From contig JAUNGJ010000008.1 of assembly GCA_030524585.1 (NCBI GenBank), forward strand, positions 1 through 63,701: a stretch of 63,701 nucleotides of DNA, written 5' to 3'. A program made the translations under genes and the position numbers. Position 1 is the first letter of the stretch. Each line of letters opens with the position of its first letter. The notes under the pieces were generated by a model. The model saw only the letters and a list, made by a program, of their open reading frames with translations. It had not been told where the DNA came from and ran no database searches. Below, piece after piece: positions 45,525 through 53,490 of this stretch. Source of the stretch: Eubacteriales bacterium. Its GTDB lineage: Bacteria > Bacillota > Clostridia > Lachnospirales > Lachnospiraceae.

Positions 45525-47555
45525 CTAAGTTATCAATAAATGCTGCAGAATAGAAATTACTTCGAGAGCATTTGTGCATTTGAAAAGCTGTTCGATACTG
45601 TCTGTATCGCTGATAAGCTTGAGAATATCCTGAAGTATTTTTAAATGCTTTTCCTGATCTTCTGCCGCGAGAATGATTACGAGTTTGGCCTCCCGAAATT
45701 CGGAAAACTTAATCGGAGTATGGAAAATTCCCATGGAAATATCCAGACAGTTGACGCCATCCTCCGGCTTGGCATGCGCCAGTATAACATCGTCCGTCAA
45801 AAACATATACGGACCATAGTAGTGCAGCTGTGAAATAATGGTTTCCAGATACTGCTTTTCAATGCTGGAATTGTCTATTAGACATTTGCCGGTAATGCGG
45901 ATGCTCTGCTGCCAGTGGCAGTCTTTTGAACTGATGTAGATGCGGGAAGTATCCAGTATGCTCAGCAGGTCATATTCCTCTGAGGTGTCTGGCTGCAGAT
46001 CCTGCTCACTGTTCTGTATGTAGGCAGTCAGATCCTGAAGCAGCGCATCGTGGTCTTCCGGCCGGATATAAGGCTTAACGACCTGGAAGATCTGCTCCCG
46101 CTGAAGAGCAACCGTTCTGGGAGCAACCAATCTGTGTGACAGAATGGATTTCCGGTCAAATTCTGTGAGAACCGGATGAACTGTTATGGAGGGAACAACG
46201 CTGCTGATTTTTACAGTAGAAATGATCAGGTCGCAGATGTCCTGCGCATTGATCAGCCCAATAGCGGCTACAACGTCTACAATTTTGGCAAAAGGAAGGA
46301 GCTTCTGTACCTCGCGTTTAATCATGTTTCCGGTGGAAATCCCATTGACACAGACAATTAGGATGCGAAGCTGATCGCTTTTGGAGTCCGCAATCTTTAA
46401 AAATCCTCCGAAATGCAGGGTGAGATAGGCAATCTCGCTGTCCGGAATTGGGAAGCCAATCTGCTGCTCCAAGCGTTTGGCGGCAGTTTTGGTAATCGCA
46501 AATAAATCCGGATATTCCTTAATTACGTCATCACCTAAAATATTTCCAATCTGAATACCAAACCGATAGCGGTATAACGAGGTGTTCAGATGGATAAAAA
46601 GGGCGCGTTCCAGTTCCCTTGGGTTATCGAATATCACACAGGCGGTCTTCTCAAATTCAGAAATCAGCGCTGTGGTCAGATCATATACATCATTTTTAGA
46701 TTTGCTCTCAAAAAACTCGTCCGGCACCAGATTCACACGGGAGCCAAGAAGATGCAGCGACAGATAAAGCTGTTCTTCCGGGTTCAGATCCGGAAAATAT
46801 TTTTTTGACAGAGCATATTCGTGAGTCTTTTCGATTTCGGCCTGTTTGAGCCCTGTAAACGCAATCGGCCGGCGGTGCTGATACAGCAGAGGAAGCAGGG
46901 TAGCTATTGACGGAAGTACTCCTTCCACATAATTAATTCCAAGCTCCGCTTCGATCTGATTCAGCTTCTCAAGATATTCCTTGATCTGCTCCGGGTGGTA
47001 AAATTTGATGATGCCACTGTTAAAAAGACCGGAGAGCTCGTTAAAATAGAGCATGAAAAGTGCGCGGATACGCACAACATCCCCGTTGATACTGTATCCC
47101 TGTTTTGGCTGATAGTCCAGTTGCAGATCGTATTGTTCCAGCAGCCTGGAGACCTCTTTTAGGTCGGTAAAAATCGTGTTGCGGCTTACCTCCAGACATT
47201 CCATCAGCTGTTCCAGATAAATCAGCTCCGGTGCGTAAATTACGTAGCAAATAATAATCTTGGCACGCTCTTCGGGGGAAAATGTATAAATTGGCTGTTT
47301 TGTATCCTGGCTTAGCAGAGCCTGGATCTGCTCTCTTTCTCGATGCGATAAAAACAGCCCTTTTCCGTGGACAACTTCCAACTTGGGAAGCTGTGCCTGT
47401 TCTAACCAAATATTGAGTTTTTCAATATCGTAATAAACCGTCCGGCGAGAAACCTTGAGTGCCTCGGCGATACGGTTGATTGAGATATAATCGGATTGTG
47501 TCAGCAGGACATTCAGCATTTGTTTGCACCGTGCATTGATGTAAATTAATGCCAT
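45525..47555 (-). CDS. PRD-containing transcriptional activator (BglG/MtlR family) of the sugar PTS
   Basis: 676 residues. Two N-terminal helix-turn-helix units (DYISINRIAEALKVSRRTVYYDI near 22-44; a second near 115-140), two PTS-regulated domains (about 185-400) with His residues in YLSLHLLGSR and YLTLHFGG, an EIIB-like domain with ILIVCVNGISTGNMI (Cys near 404) and a C-terminal EIIA domain with ILAHAKPEDGV. Phosphorylation by HPr and the EII proteins would set its activity. It faces the PTS operon end to end and is its likely regulator. Confidence 0.9.
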   Translation of the reverse strand: MALIYINARCKQMLNVLLTQSDYISINRIAEALKVSRRTVYYDIEKLNIWLEQAQLPKLEVVHGKGLFLSHREREQIQALLSQDTKQPIYTFSPEERAKIIICYVIYAPELIYLEQLMECLEVSRNTIFTDLKEVSRLLEQYDLQLDYQPKQGYSINGDVVRIRALFMLYFNELSGLFNSGIIKFYHPEQIKEYLEKLNQIEAELGINYVEGVLPSIATLLPLLYQHRRPIAFTGLKQAEIEKTHEYALSKKYFPDLNPEEQLYLSLHLLGSRVNLVPDEFFESKSKNDVYDLTTALISEFEKTACVIFDNPRELERALFIHLNTSLYRYRFGIQIGNILGDDVIKEYPDLFAITKTAAKRLEQQIGFPIPDSEIAYLTLHFGGFLKIADSKSDQLRILIVCVNGISTGNMIKREVQKLLPFAKIVDVVAAIGLINAQDICDLIISTVKISSVVPSITVHPVLTEFDRKSILSHRLVAPRTVALQREQIFQVVKPYIRPEDHDALLQDLTAYIQNSEQDLQPDTSEEYDLLSILDTSRIYISSKDCHWQQSIRITGKCLIDNSSIEKQYLETIISQLHYYGPYMFLTDDVILAHAKPEDGVNCLDISMGIFHTPIKFSEFREAKLVIILAAEDQEKHLKILQDILKLISDTDSIEQLFKCTNALEVISILQHLLIT

Positions 47556-47688
47556 AAAATTCCCTTCCTTCTGTTGAAAGTATATAAAATATGTATCCTT
47601 TGCCCTTTAATTATAGATTTTTTTGCATATATTTACAACGACGGGACAACCCAGATTGTTGCATGAGATTTGTGCAAAGAAAATAAAA
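47556..47688. promoter_or_regulatory. Promoter region of the PRD regulator with TTGCAT-type repeats
   Basis: Contains TTTTGCATAT at 47620-47629 and the spaced repeat TTGCA-N9-TGCAA at 47659-47677, resembling the inverted repeat TTTGCAT/ATGCAAA upstream of the PTS operon. A shared regulator site is a reasonable guess. Confidence 0.35.
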
Positions 47689-47766
47689 TGACAAAGAAAG
47701 TTGTCATTTTTGTATTGACAAAGAAAGTTGTCAATGGTATATTGATTTTGACAAGAAAAGTTGTCA
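47689..47766. repeat. Three operator repeats upstream of the XRE regulator
   Basis: TGACAAAGAAAGTTGTCA at 47689-47706 and 47716-47733, and TGACAAGAAAAGTTGTCA at 47749-47766. Each has the inverted arms TGACAA and TTGTCA with a six-base centre. The second overlaps the -35 and spacer of the promoter, the third lies just after the -10, and the first is upstream, a clear autorepression layout. Confidence 0.88.
47715..47743 (+). promoter_or_regulatory. Promoter of the XRE/DUF3169 operon
   Basis: TTGACA, 17 bases, TATATT; near-consensus, embedded in the operator array. Confidence 0.82.
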
Positions 47767-47813
47767 AATAGTAAAAAGGACGTCTGAAAAACAAAAGAGC
47801 AGGAGATGATAAG

Positions 47814-48023
47814 TTGGCTTTATTAAACCATTTAAAGGAATACCGGTCCAGATTGGGAATCAACCAGACGGAGCTCGGGAAGCTGGCAGGTGTGTCAAGA
47901 CAGACCATCAGCCTGATTGAAAGAGGAGATTATTCACCGTCAGTGACATTGGCGCTGAAGCTTGCGAAGATCTGCCAGGTGACGGTAGAGGACATATTTG
48001 AGTACGAGGAGGAAGAAGCATGA
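47814..48023 (+). CDS. Small XRE-family regulator
   Basis: 69 residues from a TTG with AGGAGAT upstream. A single HTH_3 domain, RLGINQTELGKLAGVSRQTISLIERGDYSPSVTLALKLAKIC, fills most of it and an acidic tail EYEEEEA ends it. This is the YozG/YvaO-like type. The three repeats upstream are its probable binding sites. It overlaps the DUF3169 gene by four bases. Confidence 0.9.
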   Translation: MALLNHLKEYRSRLGINQTELGKLAGVSRQTISLIERGDYSPSVTLALKLAKICQVTVEDIFEYEEEEA

Positions 48024-48802
48024 AGACAAAGAAGATGAACTCATATAAAAAATTAGGATTTATAATGTTGGTATCGGCGGTCGCCGGAGGGATTTTGGGA
48101 ATGATCGGCGCTATTGCCATAGGATTTGGAGGAAAAAGTATTGAGCATGGCATGGCAGTGATGCTGACACAGCTTCAGCAGATTATGCTCCCGATTATGG
48201 TGGGACTCACGGTTATTTCCGTTGTCTATGGAGAGTGGAATCTGCGAAAAGAAAGAGAACTCTGTCAGAGAGTGCGTGAGACAGAGGATGAGGAATGTGA
48301 CAGGTGGGAGTACCTGGAAGAAAAGAACGGCGCCTGGGGAATGATCGCCAATGTCTTATCGCAGGTGCTGTGTATCCTGGTGCTGTCTCTGGGATACTCT
48401 GCCAAGTATATCGGGGAAGGAAATCATAAAGGATTTCTGGCTGTCTGCATCGTGTTTCTGGTATGCTTTGGTTATGACGGCTTCTGGCAGATGCGGTATA
48501 TCAGAACCGTGCAGAAGGCTTACCCGGAGAAGAAGGGGGATCCGGCATCAAGAAAGTTTTACCAGGAATGGCTGAACAGCTGTGATGAGGCAGAGCGGGA
48601 AATGATCTATCAGAGTGCGTATAAATCATATATAAGAATTAATAAATGTATTCCGATATTGCTGGTAGTAGCTATGCTGGGGCATCTGTATTTCAACACG
48701 GGACTCATGGCAATTATTATGGTATCCGTAATCTGGCTGATTGTAATGGTTTCCTATCTGAGATCATGTGTGAAAATGAAAGGTGCAAGGCTTCGGGAAT
48801 GA
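48020..48802 (+). CDS. DUF3169 membrane protein
   Basis: 260 residues. Six membrane segments: two near the start (FIMLVSAVAGGILGMIGAIAIGF and IMLPIMVGLTVISVVYG), two in the middle and two at the end. The middle carries an acidic helix RVRETEDEECDRWEYLEEKNG. DUF3169 genes are often found behind small XRE regulators, as here, which suggests a regulated membrane response unit. No function is established. Confidence 0.78.
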   Translation: MKTKKMNSYKKLGFIMLVSAVAGGILGMIGAIAIGFGGKSIEHGMAVMLTQLQQIMLPIMVGLTVISVVYGEWNLRKERELCQRVRETEDEECDRWEYLEEKNGAWGMIANVLSQVLCILVLSLGYSAKYIGEGNHKGFLAVCIVFLVCFGYDGFWQMRYIRTVQKAYPEKKGDPASRKFYQEWLNSCDEAEREMIYQSAYKSYIRINKCIPILLVVAMLGHLYFNTGLMAIIMVSVIWLIVMVSYLRSCVKMKGARLRE

Positions 48803-48827
48803 TTTGCTTAGAATATTGCGAAAAGCA

Positions 48828-49778
48828 ATGAAGAACATAATACATTTGAGAGAGGGGCTGGGGATTTTGCTTGAGCTTGGTGAGGTTGAATTTTATTCTG
48901 GCAGCAGGGAGGAATTACTGCCGGGATTTACGGCAGATTTTCCGCATATTGTAGGCCGGTGCCGGTTTGGCGAACAAAAAAGGCGTTCTACATCCTGGCA
49001 CTGGCATAAAGCAGTAGAGTTATTTTATGTGACAGAAGGGGTTCTGGAATATAATACGCCAAATGGGAAATGGATGTTCCCTGCGGGATCCGGCGGTATG
49101 GTGAACTCGAATGTGCTGCATATGACAAGACTTCCGGAAATGGCAAAGCACAATGTACATCTGCTTCATATTTTTGATGCCTCTTTTATTGGCGGAGCCC
49201 AGGGCGGACGGATAGAACAGAAGTATGTTCTTCCGCTTGTTACATCCCGGAATCTGGAATTGGCGGCATTATATCCGGATCATTCGGCTCACAGGGAAAT
49301 CCTAAATAGGATGGCAGAGTCCTTCCGTTTATCTGAAGATGATCCGGGATATGAAATAAAACTGAGGGAAGTGTTATCTGATATATGGTTTCAGATCTTT
49401 TCTATTTCACAGTCGGTGATAGAGGCCAGGCAGGGGTCGGATAGGAGGAATGATAAGATAAAATCCATGATGGCGTATGTTCATGAGCATTATGCAGAAA
49501 AAATCCAGGTTTCTGAGCTTGCAGCCGCCGCATTTACCAGTGAAAGAGAATGCTTTCGGCTGTTTCGGGAGTGTCTGCATATGACGCCTGTAGAATATAT
49601 TACCGGCTACCGGCTGCAGATGGCGCGCCACATGCTGGCAAACAGCAGCGAGACGGTGACCTATATCAGCCAGGCCTGCTGTCTTGGAAGCAGCAGTTAT
49701 TTTGGGAAGCTGTTTCGAGAGGATGCCGGATGCAGTCCCCTGGAATATCGAAGAAAATGGCAGGATAATGATATATAG
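48828..49778 (+). CDS. AraC-family regulator with cupin domain
   Basis: 316 residues from the ATG at 48828, without a clear ribosome site; the frame overlaps the end of the DUF3169 gene if a farther start is used. N-terminal cupin (TSWHWHKAVELFYVTEGVLEYNTPNGKWMFPAGSGGMVNSNVLH) and C-terminal AraC helix-turn-helix pair (IQVSELAAAAFTSERECFRLFREC... YISQACCLGSSSYFGKLFRED). The target is unknown; the transporter operon 1.1 kb downstream is a candidate. Confidence 0.88.
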   Translation: MKNIIHLREGLGILLELGEVEFYSGSREELLPGFTADFPHIVGRCRFGEQKRRSTSWHWHKAVELFYVTEGVLEYNTPNGKWMFPAGSGGMVNSNVLHMTRLPEMAKHNVHLLHIFDASFIGGAQGGRIEQKYVLPLVTSRNLELAALYPDHSAHREILNRMAESFRLSEDDPGYEIKLREVLSDIWFQIFSISQSVIEARQGSDRRNDKIKSMMAYVHEHYAEKIQVSELAAAAFTSERECFRLFRECLHMTPVEYITGYRLQMARHMLANSSETVTYISQACCLGSSSYFGKLFREDAGCSPLEYRRKWQDNDI

Positions 49779-49813
49779 TGGCAGAAACAGAATAGAGAAT
49801 ATTATTTAATTTC

Positions 49814-49821
49814 ATTATAAT
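49814..49821. promoter_or_regulatory. ATTATAAT palindrome upstream of the small unknown gene
   Basis: A copy of the palindrome that occurs three more times before the second peptide importer operon, here within TTCATTATAATAA, the same 13 bases as at 50525-50537. Confidence 0.35.
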
Positions 49822-49899
49822 AATTGCAGGTAACAGATGACAGGAAAACGGCCGTTCCTACATGATAGTCATAATAGAATGGAATCTGAAAGGAGTTTT

Positions 49900-50142
49900 A
49901 TGATGATGAAATTAAATATTATAAACATGGAAAGTTTTTTGAAAACGGTTAATCAGTGTGTGGGCGCGGTTTATCTGGTGTCTCAGGGCGGACAGAAAAG
50001 AGACATCAATGAGTCATATAGAATTCAGGCGGAGCTGTTGGAAAAATTTGAAAAGAACCATCGGTTTCTTCCGATTACCGTAGAAGTTTCCAACCCAAAA
50101 GATTATATGAATATTGTATGTCATTATGTTGCAGCCTGCTAA
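49900..50142 (+). CDS. Small protein of unknown function upstream of spoIIID, possibly HPr-like
   Basis: About 80 residues; one of three consecutive ATGs (49900, 49903, 49906) behind AAAGGAG. The order LNIINMESFLKTVNQCVGAVYLVSQGG... LLEKFEKNHRFLPITVEVSNPKDYMNIVCHYV gives alternating helices and strands that recall the small HPr fold, but the phosphoryl-His motif is not seen. No signal peptide. Ends in a hairpin that also holds the spoIIID ribosome site. Confidence 0.5.
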   Translation: MMMKLNIINMESFLKTVNQCVGAVYLVSQGGQKRDINESYRIQAELLEKFEKNHRFLPITVEVSNPKDYMNIVCHYVAAC

Positions 50143-50184
50143 ATATAAAAGAGTAACATTTTAAAAGTGCATACTGTCTGGAAT

Positions 50185-50226
50185 CCCTGCATAGATTGTA
50201 AAAACAAACTATGCAGGGGTTTTTGT
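50185..50226 (+). terminator. Terminator-like stem-loop overlapping the spoIIID ribosome-binding site
   Basis: CCCTGCATAG (50185-50194) pairs with CTATGCAGGG (50209-50218), with four more inner pairs, followed by TTTTTG. The downstream arm contains GCAGGGG, the only SD-like sequence for the ATG at 50227. Confidence 0.75.
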
Positions 50227-50487
50227 ATGAAGGATTATATTGAAGAAAGAGCAGTAGAAATCGCATATTATATTATTGAGCATAAGGCGACAGTAAGGCA
50301 GACTGCGAAAGCGTTTGGAGTCAGCAAAAGTACCATACATAAGGATGTTACAGATCGGCTGCTGGTGATTAATCCGGCTCTGGCAGCAGAGGCGCGCAAA
50401 GTATTGGATGTAAATAAATCCGAGCGTCATATACGGGGTGGACTGGCTACCAGAGAAAAGTATCTCCACAGAGAGCAGCAATCATAA
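50227..50487 (+). CDS. spoIIID: Sporulation transcriptional regulator SpoIIID
   Basis: 86 residues from the ATG at 50227. MKDYIEERAVEIAYYIIEHKATVRQTAKAFGVSKSTIHKDVTDRL and the basic tail KSERHIRGGLATREKY are the family pattern. SpoIIID is a mother-cell DNA-binding protein that switches genes between the sigma-E and sigma-K phases. The longer frame (from 50167) would run through the terminator stem and is rejected. Confidence 0.94.
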   Translation: MKDYIEERAVEIAYYIIEHKATVRQTAKAFGVSKSTIHKDVTDRLLVINPALAAEARKVLDVNKSERHIRGGLATREKYLHREQQS

Positions 50488-50527
50488 GTGGCAGTAATGA
50501 AGAAGATTATAAAAAACAGATATATTC

Positions 50528-50575
50528 ATTATAATAAATAATAATTTAATTATAATTGAAAAAAATCATTATAAT
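50528..50575. repeat. Three phased ATTATAAT palindromes upstream of the importer 2 promoter
   Basis: ATTATAAT at 50528-50535, 50549-50556 and 50568-50575, spaced 21 and 19 bases, about two helix turns each. The last copy ends two bases before the -35 element. The setting is A/T-rich, so chance must be weighed. Confidence 0.55.
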
Positions 50576-50577
50576 GT

Positions 50578-50606
50578 TTGACTTTGATAAGGTGAAATGA
50601 TATACT
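50578..50606 (+). promoter_or_regulatory. Promoter of the importer 2 operon
   Basis: TTGACT, 17 bases, TATACT; near consensus. Predicted start near 50613. Confidence 0.8.
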
Positions 50607-50680
50607 ATTTCTAAATTTTTAACAATCTTTTAATCGGCTAAAAAAATAAAGTTATTTAGAGAATTGAATCCAAGGAAGGA

Positions 50681-50714
50681 CGTCGCATTATTAGATAGTG
50701 CGGCGATTCTTTTA
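50681..50714 (+). terminator. Terminator-like hairpin in the importer 2 leader (possible attenuator)
   Basis: CGTCGCATTA pairs with TAGTGCGGCG (two G-U pairs), five-base loop, then ATTCTTTTAT. It lies about 70 bases after the predicted start and 160 before the first gene. Confidence 0.5.
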
Positions 50715-50876
50715 TAAAAGGATATTATCGGGAATGTCACATTTGATGAGAAAGTACTGTCTATTCACCTGGCGCCAATTTATAGACTGCCGGCTCGGAG
50801 AAATGTTGATATTATACATGGGATGAATTTTCAAAGACAGTTCACAGGATTGTGAGAAGGAAAAAGGAGGACAACG

Positions 50877-52439
50877 ATGAAAAAGAAACTACTTGCTTTA
50901 TTACTTGCAGCATCCATGTGCGTATCGCTCAGCGCGTGCGGAGGTGGATCAGGTGACGGCGGAGATGACACTGCATACAGAGACGAACTGAATATTGCAG
51001 TTGATGTAGATGCTGAGACTTATAATCCAATTTTAACAAGTAACTCAACTGGAAGCCGTGTGGGTGAACTGATTTTTAACGGTCTGATCAGATTGGATGA
51101 AGAGCTGGTTGTACAGCCGGCGCTGGCAGAGAGCTGGGATATTTCGGAAGATGGATTAACCTATACATTCCATCTTCGCTCCGGTGTGAAATTCCATGAT
51201 GGTTCTGATTTTACTTCTGCGGATGTAAAGTATACTTTTGACGAGATCATGGATGAGGAGAATAACGCGCCTTATCGTTCCCGCTATAGTTCCATTACCA
51301 ATATTGAATGTCCGGATGATGAGACCGTTGTGTTTACTCTGAATACGACAAATTCATCTATGCTGGCATATATGTATCTGGGAATCATTCCGGAAGGGGC
51401 AATGGATGATGCGGCAGCGTTTGGAACGGCTCCGATTGGAACCGGCCCATATAAAGTGGAAAGCTATACGCTGAACAGTGAGACGGTGCTGACGGCAAAC
51501 GAAGATTACTGGGAAGGAACTCCTGGCACAGAGACGATTAACGTATATGTTATCAATGACAATTCTACAAGACTTGCCTCTCTGGAATCCGGCGATGTTG
51601 ATTTCGTAAGCTCTCCGCTTACTGCTTCTGACCTGGAACTGGTAGAGGATAATGAAGATCTGACGATGGATATTGTTCCGGGACTTGGCTTTACTTATCT
51701 TGGCTTTAATGTGGAAGATCCGATTATCGGAGATCTTGCCGTTCGTCAGGCGATTGCTTATATGACGGACAAGCAGAACATCTCTGATGTTATCTATAAT
51801 GGAGTAGATACTCCGGGAAAAACACCGCTTCTTTCTTCCTCATGGGCATATGACGATTCTCTGACCGATTATGAGTACAGCAAGGAAAAAGCTGAGGCGG
51901 TATTGGATGAAGCCGGCTGGGTTGATTCTGACGGCGACGGAATCCGTGACAAGGACGGAGTAAAGCTTGCATTTACCGTATCTACACATACTGATGACAC
52001 CAGCCGTTTCCAGGTAGTGGAATACCTTCAGAACCAGCTTAAGGAAATCGGAATGGATGTGGATGTATCCGTAACAGAGTGGGCGTCCTTCTCTGATGCA
52101 ATGATACAGCATAACCTTCAGGTATGGGTTGCAGGATGGCTGAACCAGACAGATCCGGATCGTATGTATGATATGTTCTATACCGGCGGAGCAAATAACT
52201 TCGGATGCTACAGTGATGCGGATGTAGATGCGGCGCTGGATGCAGGAAGAATTTCTACGGTTCAGGATGAGAGAGCTGAAAATTACCAGTTTGTTGCACA
52301 GACAGTAACTGATAAGGTATGGTATGCAACATTGGTAGAGCAGGCATTTGTATCGATCTATAATAGCAAGATGGAAGGATACACGGTTTATCCGTCCGGA
52401 AGTATTTATACCTTATGGCAGGCTAAGATTGCAGAGTAA
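50877..52439 (+). CDS. Peptide ABC transporter, family 5 substrate-binding lipoprotein (importer 2)
   Basis: 520 residues. Signal peptide ends CVSLSAC (Cys near 21), so it is lipid-anchored outside. Family 5 pattern: LAESWDISEDGLTYTFHLRSGVKFHDGSDFTSADVKYTFDEI (near 83-124), VRQAIAYMTDKQNI and LQNQLKEIGMDVDVSVTEWASF. First gene of a ten-kilobase operon that also encodes an acyl-amino-acid hydrolase, a metallopeptidase and an aminotransferase, so its ligand is probably a peptide or acylated amino acid. Confidence 0.93.
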   Translation: MKKKLLALLLAASMCVSLSACGGGSGDGGDDTAYRDELNIAVDVDAETYNPILTSNSTGSRVGELIFNGLIRLDEELVVQPALAESWDISEDGLTYTFHLRSGVKFHDGSDFTSADVKYTFDEIMDEENNAPYRSRYSSITNIECPDDETVVFTLNTTNSSMLAYMYLGIIPEGAMDDAAAFGTAPIGTGPYKVESYTLNSETVLTANEDYWEGTPGTETINVYVINDNSTRLASLESGDVDFVSSPLTASDLELVEDNEDLTMDIVPGLGFTYLGFNVEDPIIGDLAVRQAIAYMTDKQNISDVIYNGVDTPGKTPLLSSSWAYDDSLTDYEYSKEKAEAVLDEAGWVDSDGDGIRDKDGVKLAFTVSTHTDDTSRFQVVEYLQNQLKEIGMDVDVSVTEWASFSDAMIQHNLQVWVAGWLNQTDPDRMYDMFYTGGANNFGCYSDADVDAALDAGRISTVQDERAENYQFVAQTVTDKVWYATLVEQAFVSIYNSKMEGYTVYPSGSIYTLWQAKIAE

Positions 52440-52454
52440 CGGATTGTTGTAACC

Positions 52455-52477
52455 GGGGGAGGGAAATGCTCTCCCCT
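52455..52477 (+). promoter_or_regulatory. Intercistronic stem-loop between binding-protein and permease genes (importer 2)
   Basis: GGGGAGGG (52456-52463) pairs with CTCTCCCC (52469-52476), one G-U, five-base loop. No T run. Confidence 0.65.
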
Positions 52478-52501
52478 ATCATTATTTGTGAAGGAGAAAA
52501 T

Positions 52502-53488
52502 ATGCGAATTAAGTATATATTAAAGCGTCTCCTATATGTTATTCCTACCGCGTTTGGAGTTCTTGTTATTATTTTCATTCTGCTTCGTTCCATGCCGGGG
52601 GACTTTGCGACGGCATTACTAGGACCGGATGCGTCGGCGGCAGATATTGAACGTGTGCGGGAGCAATACGGACTAAATCAAAGTATTTTTGTACAGTTTA
52701 TCAGCTACGTAAAGCAGTTATTGACGCTGAATTTTGGAGACTCAGTTATTTATAAGATCCCGGTTATCGATATGATAAAGACGGCATTTCCTGCGACCCT
52801 GGAGCTTTCGGTCATGGGAATGATATGGGCTTTGCTGATCGCTGTTCCTCTGGGGATACTTTCTGCTGTCAGGCAGAATAGCTGGCTTGATAATGGAAGC
52901 ATGGTATTTGCACAGATTGGAATCTCCATGCCGGTGTTCTGGATGGGGCTTCTGATGATACTGCTGTTTTCTGTGAAGTTAAACTGGCTGCCGTCCTTTG
53001 GACGGGGTGACCCTCTTATCTCAGCGCTGATCAAGGGATTTACCACCGGGAATTTCCATAGCTTTTCAAAGAGCTTCCGCAAAATCCTGATGCCCTCCTT
53101 TGCACTGGGGATCATGGGATCGGCGATGATATCCCGTATGATCCGTTCGACCATGCTGGAAGTTCTGGATATGGACTACATAAGAACGGCAAGAGCGAAG
53201 GGAACGAAGGAATTCAAGGTAGTTATGAGACATGCACTGCGCAATGCGCTGCCTCCAATCGTTACGATTGTAGCTCTGCAGTTTGGAGCGCTGCTTGGGG
53301 GCTCCATCGTTACGGAGACCGTGTTTTCCTGGCCGGGAATCGGACAGATTATCGTGACGGCAATCCTGAACCGGGATTATCCGGTGGTGCAGGCGGCGGT
53401 ATTTCTGATCGCGATTATGTTTGTCATTATTAATCTGATTGTGGATCTTCTCTACGTAGTAATCAATCCGAAGATAAATGAGGGATAA
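52502..53488 (+). CDS. Peptide ABC transporter permease, DppB type (importer 2)
   Basis: 328 residues from the ATG at 52502, which has AAGGAG; the longer frame runs into the stem-loop. MRIKYILKRLLYVIPTAFGVLVIIF start, EAA loop YIRTARAKGTKEFKVVMRHALRNALPP (near 220-246) and FSWPGIGQIIVTAILNRDYPVVQ. Half of the channel. Confidence 0.93.
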   Translation: MRIKYILKRLLYVIPTAFGVLVIIFILLRSMPGDFATALLGPDASAADIERVREQYGLNQSIFVQFISYVKQLLTLNFGDSVIYKIPVIDMIKTAFPATLELSVMGMIWALLIAVPLGILSAVRQNSWLDNGSMVFAQIGISMPVFWMGLLMILLFSVKLNWLPSFGRGDPLISALIKGFTTGNFHSFSKSFRKILMPSFALGIMGSAMISRMIRSTMLEVLDMDYIRTARAKGTKEFKVVMRHALRNALPPIVTIVALQFGALLGGSIVTETVFSWPGIGQIIVTAILNRDYPVVQAAVFLIAIMFVIINLIVDLLYVVINPKINEG

Positions 53489-53490
53489 CC

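Larger units (their letters stand above)
50488..50876 (+). promoter_or_regulatory. Intergenic region and long leader of the second peptide importer operon
   Basis: No coding frame with a ribosome site is seen. It holds an A/T-rich array of palindromes (50528-50575), a consensus promoter and a transcript leader of about 265 bases with one terminator-like hairpin at 50681-50705. I could not match the leader to a known riboswitch class by eye. Confidence 0.6.

Noticed and set aside
47689-47766. Spaced repeats that look like a short CRISPR array
   Set aside because: Only three copies, uneven spacers of 9 and 15 bases, no cas genes; the units are inverted repeats placed on a promoter.
50167-50226. 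Longer start for SpoIIID
   Set aside because: The extension runs through a terminator stem and gives a 20-residue leader not seen in the family.
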